From Candidatus Kuenenia stuttgartensis (lineage in GTDB: Bacteria; Planctomycetota; Planctomycetia; Isosphaerales; Isosphaeraceae): a stretch of 5,079 nt of DNA. Positions 1 to 5,079 of the stretch are shown in pieces. The stretch lies in assembly GCA_945872325.1 (NCBI GenBank), contig CAMBZY010000276.1, positions 1 to 5,079 of the forward strand, given 5' to 3'. How positions within the stretch are numbered: position 1 is the first letter of the stretch; each line of letters begins with the position of its first letter. Both the position numbers and the translations under genes were made by a program. The notes beneath the pieces were generated by a model, which worked only from the letters and a program-made list of their open reading frames with translations, searched no databases and was not told where the DNA came from.

Positions 1-16
1 AAATAAATCAAACAGA

Positions 17-574
17 TTAAATCAAATCCAGGCGACGCCTTTGCCTCGATGATTTTCGTTGGCATTCCTGACAGATCCCTTCCACGACGAATCGGTGAGC
101 TTCCGCCCTGAACCCGTGTTCCTGTGCCGTTTGTTCGCGAATTTGACGGATCTGGTCGTTGCGAAATTCGACAATCGCATCGCACTGGGTGCAGTGCAGG
201 TGGTCGTGTGACGGGTACCCAAAATCATGCTCATAAACCGAGCGATTCGCTAACCGGAACTCTCGCAAAAGGCCGCTTTCAACCAATAGTCGCAATGTGC
301 GATAAACCGTCGATCGACTCACATTCGACTGGGTGACATGCAGTTCGGCTACGAGTTCGTCGGCATCGAAGTGCTTGTGGGAACTAAAGATATGGTGGAC
401 GAGCACACGGCGTGGTGCGGTCAGCTTTTCGCCACGGATTTCAAGGAATTCACGGAACTTTACTTCCGCTGACTGAGGCGAAGCAGGATTGCCCAGATCT
501 TGGTCAGCGACATTTTCAATGACTGAATTTGATGCGGATTCGGTGGTGTTCACTTTATATCCGATGACCGTCAT
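17..574 (-). CDS. Fur-family metal-dependent transcriptional repressor
   Basis: A 185-residue cytoplasmic DNA-binding protein of the Fur/Zur/PerR family, which represses metal-uptake or stress genes when metal-loaded. A winged-helix domain spans about residues 38-115, with the typical recognition helix SRSTVYRTL at 86-94. The C-terminal dimerisation domain carries HDHLHCTQC (123-131) and CQEC (168-171), so Cys128, Cys131, Cys168 and Cys171 form the structural zinc site. By alignment from memory with E. coli Fur, the regulatory site is complete: His68, Glu115, His123, His125 and Glu136. The last is Glu as in Fur, not Asp as in PerR. The other metal site is partly lost (Ser122 and Arg143 replace His87 and Glu108). 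An N-terminal extension of about 35 polar residues makes it longer than E. coli Fur (148). The ATG start has no clear Shine-Dalgarno; a GTG at 551-553 is an alternative. Family is certain; whether it senses iron, zinc or manganese is not. Confidence 0.95.
   Translation of the reverse strand: MTVIGYKVNTTESASNSVIENVADQDLGNPASPQSAEVKFREFLEIRGEKLTAPRRVLVHHIFSSHKHFDADELVAELHVTQSNVSRSTVYRTLRLLVESGLLREFRLANRSVYEHDFGYPSHDHLHCTQCDAIVEFRNDQIRQIREQTAQEHGFRAEAHRFVVEGICQECQRKSSRQRRRLDLI
131..145. repeat. 15-bp direct repeat, copy 1 (inside fur)
   Basis: TTGTTCGCGAATTTG is found here and identically at 681-695. This copy lies within fur and encodes QIREQ (residues 144-148). It contains the palindromic octamer TTCGCGAA at 134-141. 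Confidence 0.6.
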
Positions 575-618
575 GAATGGGGGCGATCCAATGGGTGATA
601 AATGTTGTGTTAGTTTCT

Positions 619-624
619 TTTATA
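619..624 (-). promoter_or_regulatory. Candidate -10 element for the fur gene
   Basis: On the minus strand this reads TATAAA, close to the sigma-70 consensus, and lies 45 bp upstream of the fur ATG. There is no good -35 hexamer at 16-18 bp; that position falls on the edge of the 642-666 palindrome. A promoter here would therefore depend on an activator, or have an operator over its -35 region. Weakly supported. Confidence 0.3.
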
Positions 625-636
625 CAGGTATGCATC

Positions 637-666
637 AAAAAATGCCAGTCGATAATCGACTGGCAT
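637..666 (-). terminator. Rho-independent terminator of the exported-protein gene
   Basis: A perfect 12-bp inverted repeat (ATGCCAGTCGAT, one central base, ATCGACTGGCAT) occupies 642-666. Read on the minus strand, the hairpin is followed directly by a T-run (637-641 is AAAAA on the plus strand, extended by the final T of the stem). It lies about 60 bp past the stop codon of the gene ending at 727, which fits an intrinsic terminator for that gene. No comparable T-run follows on the plus strand. The same palindrome lies 68 bp upstream of the fur start and could also be an operator. Confidence 0.75.
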
Positions 667-680
667 GATTGGATTTCAGG

Positions 681-695
681 TTGTTCGCGAATTTG
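681..695. repeat. 15-bp direct repeat, copy 2 (intergenic)
   Basis: Exact second copy of the 15-mer at 131-145, lying in non-coding DNA between the stop codon of the exported-protein gene (727) and its terminator hairpin. The octamer TTCGCGAA is at 684-691. No coding constraint explains this copy. Confidence 0.6.
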
Positions 696-726
696 CCAGT
701 TGCCTGGTTTTCAAAAACTTGAATTC

Positions 727-1752
727 TCAGCGAGGCGATACAAGACCAGTATTACTACCAACGACAGGCGTGGATGTGGCTGGAAGCCTTGGTATTACAG
801 TGCCTTGTGTGAATTCTGGGATATTGGCAGGCCGTGGTGTGACAGGCAAAGGCTGAGCGGATTCGGCAACTTGGGGCAAGTTTGCCGATGTCGCTGGAGA
901 GCCGCTGAAAGTGACATTTGGGGAGCCTGAAACGCTGATGGAATCGGAACCGGTTACAGTGGGGCTGACTGGAACTGAAGTGGTTGTCACGGAAGTCTCA
1001 GTTGGCCGGCCTGTGGAAATCTGCATCACCAGGTCTTCAAGTGCTTTATGGAGATGTCCCACGCTTGGGTCACAGCCCTCGGGATTGCCAGCATAAGAAA
1101 ATGGATGGGCACGAAGGCGACCCATGGACCGGTCGTAAACCACCATTTGAACGTTCTCAATGAAGTCGGCAGAAGGCTGACCGCAATGTCCGTGGATTTT
1201 CGAGAAATCGTGGCCGCGAATCACAGCCAGAATTTGCTTGATCTGGCTGACTGGTAGTTTATGGACACCTTCGCTGTCGATTACGGTTCCGTCGGCGTAG
1301 ATTTGAATGAAAAGTGCAAAGCTCGAACCGCTGTCGGATCGGCCCAGCCCAACGCGAGTCAGGATGGGATCTGCCTCTGTCACAGGCCCATTGTGGCGGG
1401 GTCTGGCAGTGACACGTGTTGAGGAAGAATCGCCGAATCCGGGTGAGGTCACAGCCGGACTGAACGTAGTCGCCGCGTCTGATGGCAACTCACTATTGGG
1501 TTTGAAGTTGCGATCGGTTGGAGTGCGGGCAATCTGATCGTTGCGGGGATGATCGTGGTTGTGATCCTGATCCGATTTCGAATCGTTTTTAGAGGATCCG
1601 AACCGGAAGAATCGCGAAAGCCCAAGTCCTCCACGTGCATCATCCTGAGCACTCGATGGAGTTGCTGATCCAACCCAGCATACCAGTGCCAGGCTGGCAA
1701 CAAAGGCGTTGGTAAAATACTTACAACGTGAGAAATTAGGGCGCATACGCAT
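727..1752 (-). CDS. Exported protein of unknown function, Ser/Thr/Pro-rich
   Basis: I do not recognise a named family for this 341-residue protein. The start at 1752 is chosen because GGAGG lies 8 nt upstream; the open frame reaches a TTG at 1806, but that extension has no such site. The N-terminus is a signal peptide: basic residues 2-11, a hydrophobic core at about 16-28, and probable cleavage after Ser-Ser-Ala35. Residues 36-142 are polar and disordered-looking, including an Asp/His-rich patch (DHNHDHP, about 63-69). One compact domain follows at about 143-247, opening with strands around FALFIQIYADGTV and containing Cys190 and Cys227, which could form a disulfide. It loosely resembles small domains with a DGTV strand followed by an alpha helix and a closing helix, but this is a weak impression. 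Residues 248-341 are a Ser/Thr/Pro-rich tail with SGSP repeats, no membrane anchor and no sorting motif. Probably periplasmic or surface located. It ends before a strong terminator and is probably monocistronic. Confidence 0.85.
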   Translation of the reverse strand: MRMRPNFSRCKYFTNAFVASLALVCWVGSATPSSAQDDARGGLGLSRFFRFGSSKNDSKSDQDHNHDHPRNDQIARTPTDRNFKPNSELPSDAATTFSPAVTSPGFGDSSSTRVTARPRHNGPVTEADPILTRVGLGRSDSGSSFALFIQIYADGTVIDSEGVHKLPVSQIKQILAVIRGHDFSKIHGHCGQPSADFIENVQMVVYDRSMGRLRAHPFSYAGNPEGCDPSVGHLHKALEDLVMQISTGRPTETSVTTTSVPVSPTVTGSDSISVSGSPNVTFSGSPATSANLPQVAESAQPLPVTPRPANIPEFTQGTVIPRLPATSTPVVGSNTGLVSPR

Positions 1753-1760
1753 GATCTGGA

Positions 1761-1765
1761 CCTCC
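1761..1765 (-). promoter_or_regulatory. Ribosome-binding site deciding the start at 1752
   Basis: GGAGG on the minus strand, 8 nt from the ATG at 1750-1752. It selects this ATG over the in-frame TTG at 1806 and over the next ATG two codons downstream, and it places the signal peptide at the N-terminus. Confidence 0.8.
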
Positions 1766-1875
1766 ATGTCCGTTTTCATCTTGTGGACTGTTCCTGAATG
1801 GACCAAACCAGCCCATCACGTCCTAAGGGGGCGTTTATCATGCGTGAACCCATAAGAAGTTCGGCGAAACCGAGC

Positions 1876-3552
1876 TTACATGGGAACGACACGCAACGCT
1901 TCCTCGATCGTGGTCACTCCACTACGAATGAGATCGACCACAGAGGTTCTCAAAGTTTGCATGCCTTTGGCTTCCGCAGCTTGTCTAATCAGATCTTTCG
2001 GACTTTTCCGCATAATCAGACCGCGGATCTCTTCATCGACCTCTAAAATCTCAAAAACACCGACTCTTCCAAGATAGCCTGTGTGGAAACAAGCTGGACA
2101 ACCTTGCCCGAATGAGACTTCGGCGTCGGCGAGTTCTTCTTCTGGAAGCCCGATCAGTTGCCATCTGGCAGGATCAGGCTTTCGCTTTATCTGACAATAA
2201 GGACAGACTTTACGGACTAGTCTCTGGCCTACGATACCGAGCAGTCCACCGGCCAGCATGAAGTTGGGCACGCTAAAATTGTGGAGGTTTGAGATGGTGG
2301 TCGCTGCGTCGCCGGCATGGGTCGAGCTAAAGACAAGAACGCCAGTGAGGGCCGCTCTCAAGCCAATCTGAGCGGTTTCGTCGTCGCGGATTTCTCCGAT
2401 CATGATCACGTCGGGATCCTGACGGAGCATCGCCCTTAAGCCTTCCGAGAAGCCGACTTCGGCACGACCATCGACCTGCACCTGATTGACACCGTCAAGC
2501 CTGTATTCAATCGGATCCTCGATCGACATCAAGTTTCGGGTAGGAGTGTTTACAGCTCCCATAAAGCTATACAGGGTCGTGGTTTTGCCAGACCCAACCG
2601 GGCCGCTGGCGAGAATCATTCCGTTCGGCTGCTGGAGTAACCTGAGAAGGACTTCGTCCTGACCCCGACTGAGCCCAAGTTGATTCAGGCCAATGATTTC
2701 CGCGATGGCGTCGTGTACTCGCAGGACGATTTTCTCGCCATATCCTGAAGGCATCGTCGAAACACGAAGATCGTGACGTCGTTCGTTATGGTTGTGAGAG
2801 ATCCGTCCATCTTGTGGAGATCGACGTTCGACAATATCCAGATTGGCCAGAATCTTGATTCGGCTAACGACGGAAATCGCTTGTTCATAGGGGATTGTGA
2901 TAATATCGTGGAGCAGTCCATCGACCCGGAAGCGGATCCGGTAATCGGTTTCACGGGGATCAAAATGGATGTCTGTGGCGCGAGCATCAATCGCAGAACT
3001 GAAGAGGGCGTCTGTCAGTTCTGGCGTATCCTTGTTATCAATCATAACGCGAAGAGATTGTCGCATCTCAACTTCGCGAAGTTCCTGATTCGCTACAGCA
3101 GGGAAATAACCTGTGCTTGTCTGACCACCCTGTGGTTGTAATTGAGGCTGTTGTCCGGTTGCGATATAGCCTTGGGCGGTTTGGTTGAGCTGGCCGTACG
3201 GATTTGGAGGTGACTGAGATGGGGCTGTTTTTGACGCCTCTGGGCTATGAGATCCGCCGCCGAAGAAATTCCCAAAGAAGCCGGCAATCCCTGAGTGGCC
3301 ATGGTTTTGCGGCTGATCAGCAGGGGTTGGAGCAGGTGGAGTTGCCATCATTTGGCCGGGCATCGGAGCCGTGGCGGGCATGAAACGCAGGGAGATGAGA
3401 GCGTCTCGCAAACTGCAGGTGCGATCCTTGCTATGTCTGATGGCCTGGATGAGTTGGTCGGAAGTGATCACGCCAGCCTGGACAAGCCAACTGCCCACAA
3501 CCAAATCGTCCATAGCAGGTTCAGTGGTGTTGTGAGGGGATTTTTGGTCCAC
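1876..3552 (-). CDS. GspE/PilB-type ATPase of type II secretion or type IV pilus assembly
   Basis: A cytoplasmic hexameric ATPase that powers pseudopilus or pilus assembly. With the GTG start at 3552 it has 558 residues. Residues 14-58 resemble the first half of the GspE N1 domain (GSWLVQAGVITSDQLIQAI). A Pro/Gln/Gly-rich linker fills about 59-158. The N2 and catalytic domains follow: Asp box RATDIHFDP (191-199), RIRFRVDG (205-212), Walker A GPVGSGKT (317-324, Lys323), IEDPIEYR (344-351), Walker B IMIGEIRDDETA with Glu387, and His box STHAGDA with His412. A zinc tetracysteine, CPYC (450-453) and CPAC (485-488), marks the GspE/PilB branch rather than PilT. All catalytic motifs are intact, so it should be active. 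The GTG is preferred because GAAGAGG lies 8 nt upstream; ATG at 3513 (545 residues) is an alternative, and the frame is open up to TTG 3813. No other secretion or pilus gene is adjacent, so GspE versus PilB cannot be decided here. Confidence 0.93.
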   Translation of the reverse strand: MDQKSPHNTTEPAMDDLVVGSWLVQAGVITSDQLIQAIRHSKDRTCSLRDALISLRFMPATAPMPGQMMATPPAPTPADQPQNHGHSGIAGFFGNFFGGGSHSPEASKTAPSQSPPNPYGQLNQTAQGYIATGQQPQLQPQGGQTSTGYFPAVANQELREVEMRQSLRVMIDNKDTPELTDALFSSAIDARATDIHFDPRETDYRIRFRVDGLLHDIITIPYEQAISVVSRIKILANLDIVERRSPQDGRISHNHNERRHDLRVSTMPSGYGEKIVLRVHDAIAEIIGLNQLGLSRGQDEVLLRLLQQPNGMILASGPVGSGKTTTLYSFMGAVNTPTRNLMSIEDPIEYRLDGVNQVQVDGRAEVGFSEGLRAMLRQDPDVIMIGEIRDDETAQIGLRAALTGVLVFSSTHAGDAATTISNLHNFSVPNFMLAGGLLGIVGQRLVRKVCPYCQIKRKPDPARWQLIGLPEEELADAEVSFGQGCPACFHTGYLGRVGVFEILEVDEEIRGLIMRKSPKDLIRQAAEAKGMQTLRTSVVDLIRSGVTTIEEALRVVPM

Positions 3553-3560
3553 GGTCGGAG

Positions 3561-3567
3561 CCTCTTC
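3561..3567 (-). promoter_or_regulatory. Ribosome-binding site favouring the GTG start at 3552
   Basis: GAAGAGG on the minus strand, with GAGG 8 nt from the GTG at 3550-3552, the same spacing as in the downstream gene. The ATG at 3511-3513 and the upstream ATG at 3802-3804 have no comparable site. Moderate support for the start choice. Confidence 0.5.
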
Positions 3568-3689
3568 GATTGGTTGTTTTGATATCTGTAGATCAGGGAT
3601 GATCCAAGAGATTATTCTGCCTGATATTACATCGCTAAAAAGCGACTGGGTTATCGTGCAGGTCCTTCCTGGATTTGATGATCTTATTT

Positions 3690-3721
3690 TTGTCTCTGGC
3701 AACAAGATAAGCCAGAGGCAA
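3690..3721. repeat. Inverted repeat with 11-bp arms in the gspE leader
   Basis: TTGTCTCTGGC (3690-3700) pairs with GCCAGAGGCAA (3711-3721) around a 10-nt loop. On the plus strand all 11 pairs form, one of them a G-U wobble; on the minus strand that pair is an A-C mismatch. No T-run directly follows the stem on the minus strand, so it is not a typical terminator for minus-strand transcripts. Confidence 0.55.
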
Positions 3722-3873
3722 TCAAAGAATTTTTCGAAATCTATCCAGATTGGTCGGTAAGAGCCATGTCGATATGATCCATGGGTGGTCAGTTTTTGGT
3801 TCATCGTTCGCAACCAGGCGGGGCTATCGCCAAGCTGGCCAGTAAATCATGAGAGTCGATGAGCGAAATTTGG

Positions 3874-3910
3874 AGTCAATTCTGGCGGACCATTAAAGCC
3901 AGTTTTGACT
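3874..3910. repeat. Imperfect hairpin just past the kinase stop codon
   Basis: Arms AGTCAA-TT-CTGGC (3874-3886) and GCCAG-TT-TTGACT (3898-3910) give 11 of 13 pairs with a central 2x2 mismatch and an 11-nt loop. It begins 5 bp beyond the kinase stop codon. With no T-run on the minus strand it is not a canonical intrinsic terminator, but it could be a 3' end or stabilising stem for the kinase mRNA. Confidence 0.45.
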
Positions 3911-3915
3911 TGAAA

Positions 3916-5079
3916 CTAAACTCGATTTTTGAATTTTAATTGAAAAGTGGAACCTTCTCCAAGTTTGCTCATGACGGAATATTCTGCGTCAAGGGCCGTT
4001 GCAATTCGAGACACGATGGCAAGGCCCAGGCCAAATCCTTCAATTCCATTGTTTCTGTTGTCGCTGGAACGAAAAAACGGATCAAACACCTGTGCAGACT
4101 CTGTTTCTTTGATTCCTTTGCCAAAATCTTGGACTTCAATAATTGTACTTCCAGCTGGAGTTGCAACTCGAACGATGACCTTCGAGCCAGAGTCGCTGTA
4201 CTTGATTGCATTATCAATCAGATTGTCGATGGCTTGACCGAGCATTGCAGAATGCGATTGGAGTACAGTTTTGAGGGATTCGTTGATCTCAATCTTGATG
4301 TCGTTCGACCTTGGATGATCATTCCAGCTGGTGTTGAGGTGGTCTTTAAGCCATTGCGTTAAATGAATGTTTTCAAGTTTGGAGGTAATGGATTCCGCAT
4401 CGGCTCTGGCAAGAAATAATAGTAGTTCCACAATTTTCTGGAGGCGTATGACTTGCAGTCTGGCGGAATTCAAAACGCGTTGATACTCTGCCGGATCGCG
4501 CTCACGTCGCAGCGCCACATCAAGTTGGCCGAGCATGGCCGTGAGCGGTGTTCGCATCTGGTGGGAGGCTTCGCTGGTAAACCGAGACTGTTGAGCAAAT
4601 GAATATTCGAGGCGATCCATAAGTCCGTTGAACGCCTCGGAAAGTAATTGCAATTCGTCGCGGGTTGGCATGGAATCAAGTCGATAAGAGAGATGGTCGG
4701 CTGTAATCCGCTTCACTGCTTTGCTCATGTCGCTTAATGGAGCAAGCGCTTTCTTGCAAAACCATCGGCCTAGTACGGCTGCGATAATCCAGGCAGAGCC
4801 GGCTACAAAAGTAAGAGTCCAGGCGAGGCGGCTTAATGAATAAGACATGGTTTTTAATGGCCAGGCGGTGATAAAAACCAATCCTTGATGGAGTTTTTTT
4901 CTCTCGCTCACCTTGGCGTTCTTATAATTTCCCGAATCGAGCCTGATTTTAAAGATTCGCCATTCTTGATTGGTCCATTTGTAGTTCTCTTGAGTAATGG
5001 AATTGACAGGGGCGTTTGATCGGGAAAATTCCGAGACCGGAAATGTGAGCTCCTGTGAGCTGTCCACCATATGACCTGA
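3916..5079 (-). CDS. Two-component sensor histidine kinase, 5' end outside the window
   Basis: An inner-membrane sensor kinase that autophosphorylates and passes phosphate to a response regulator. The frame is open to the window edge, three codons beyond the ATG at 5070, so the N-terminus with a first membrane helix is probably missing. Numbering from that ATG (384 residues visible): 1-79 is the end of an extracytoplasmic sensor region with no recognised fold. Residues 82-102 are a membrane helix, about 103-155 a HAMP domain, and the HisKA helix has the phosphoacceptor His170 in SHQMRTPL. The HATPase domain has the N box NLIDNAIKYS (283-292, Asn287), G1 box DFGKGI (315-320), F box VFDPFFR (328-334) and G2 box GFGLGLAIV (345-353). 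All catalytic boxes are present and it should be active. The layout is the common EnvZ/QseC-like class. In such pairs the regulator gene usually lies directly upstream, which here would be beyond the right edge. The signal is unknown. Confidence 0.94.
   Translation of the reverse strand, partial: SGHMVDSSQELTFPVSEFSRSNAPVNSITQENYKWTNQEWRIFKIRLDSGNYKNAKVSERKKLHQGLVFITAWPLKTMSYSLSRLAWTLTFVAGSAWIIAAVLGRWFCKKALAPLSDMSKAVKRITADHLSYRLDSMPTRDELQLLSEAFNGLMDRLEYSFAQQSRFTSEASHQMRTPLTAMLGQLDVALRRERDPAEYQRVLNSARLQVIRLQKIVELLLFLARADAESITSKLENIHLTQWLKDHLNTSWNDHPRSNDIKIEINESLKTVLQSHSAMLGQAIDNLIDNAIKYSDSGSKVIVRVATPAGSTIIEVQDFGKGIKETESAQVFDPFFRSSDNRNNGIEGFGLGLAIVSRIATALDAEYSVMSKLGEGSTFQLKFKNRV

Larger units (their letters stand above)
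3553..3915 (-). other. Gene-free leader region upstream of the GspE/PilB ATPase gene
   Basis: About 360 bp without a confidently called gene. It contains three inverted repeats: TCGCT/AGCGA at 3632-3645 with a 4-nt loop, an 11-bp stem at 3690-3721, and an imperfect 13-bp stem at 3874-3910. The minus-strand frame of the ATPase stays open through it to 3813, so part could encode an N-terminal extension. The translated sequence does not resemble known GspE N-termini. A possible -10 (AATAAT at 3611-3616, minus strand) lacks a convincing -35. The gspE promoter is presumably here but I cannot place it. Confidence 0.6.

Noticed and set aside
695..711. Small hairpin CCAG/CTGG followed by TTTT on the plus strand
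   Set aside because: Four-pair stem only, and there is no plus-strand gene to terminate.
577..930. Plus-strand open frame spanning the fur upstream region and the end of the exported-protein gene
   Set aside because: It crosses the terminator hairpin and runs antisense to coding sequence, with Cys/Trp-rich nonsense-like translation.
1753..1806. Upstream extension of the exported protein to the TTG at 1806
   Set aside because: It would put 18 polar residues before the signal peptide, while a GGAGG at ideal spacing supports the ATG at 1752.
1860..1875. Short hairpin (TCGG/CCGA) just past the gspE stop as a terminator
   Set aside because: Only four solid pairs and no T-run on the minus strand.
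2773..3141. Plus-strand open frame of 122 codons opposite the ATPase gene
   Set aside because: Antisense to the conserved Asp-box and N2 region; the translation shows no recognisable features.
3611..3639. Sigma-70 promoter for gspE (AATAAT with TTTAGC at 17 bp)
   Set aside because: The -10 is good but the -35 matches only three of six positions and overlaps the small 3632-3645 hairpin; not enough for a feature.
3940..4362. Plus-strand open frame of 140 codons opposite the kinase gene
   Set aside because: It lies wholly antisense to conserved HATPase coding sequence, has no domain-like sequence, and its openness is explained by the codon composition of the real gene.
1..5079. Mobile element, CRISPR array, tRNA, rRNA or defence cluster
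   Set aside because: No transposase or integrase sequence, no regularly spaced repeats, no cloverleaf, and all four genes belong to ordinary families or are single exported proteins.

Overview
The window holds four protein-coding genes, all on the minus strand: a two-component sensor kinase cut by the right edge, a GspE/PilB-type secretion ATPase, an exported protein of unknown function, and a Fur-family metalloregulator. In transcription order they run from high to low coordinates. The base composition is near balanced. The GspE homologue has a long Pro/Gln-rich linker, and the exported protein is Ser/Thr/Pro-rich with no recognised family. Together with loosely packed, functionally unrelated neighbours, this suggests a Planctomycetes-like bacterium with a Gram-negative type envelope. 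That assignment is an inference from general character, not from a marker gene.

Layout: 3916-5079 is the kinase, with periplasmic remnant, one membrane helix, HAMP, HisKA and HATPase. Its N-terminus and probable partner response regulator lie beyond the window. Region 3553-3915 is a gene-free stretch of about 360 bp, rich in inverted repeats, between the kinase stop and the most likely gspE start; the gspE frame stays open through most of it. Region 1876-3552 is the GspE/PilB ATPase, with intact Walker A, Walker B, His box and tetracysteine zinc motif. Region 727-1752 is the exported protein, with a strong ribosome-binding site and a signal peptide. A 25-bp perfect palindrome at 642-666, followed by a T-run on the minus strand, looks like its terminator. 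Region 17-574 is the Fur-family regulator.

The genes do not form an obvious single operon. Gaps of about 360, 123 and 150 bp separate them, and a terminator precedes fur. Each probably works independently: the kinase in envelope signalling, the ATPase in type II secretion or type IV pilus assembly with partners encoded elsewhere, and the Fur protein in metal-dependent repression.

I found no mobile element, CRISPR array, tRNA or rRNA, and no clearly novel multi-gene system. The points most worth a second look are the palindrome that may serve both as terminator and fur operator, the uncertain N-terminus and structured leader of gspE, the unusual N-terminal architecture of that ATPase, and the uncharacterised exported protein.
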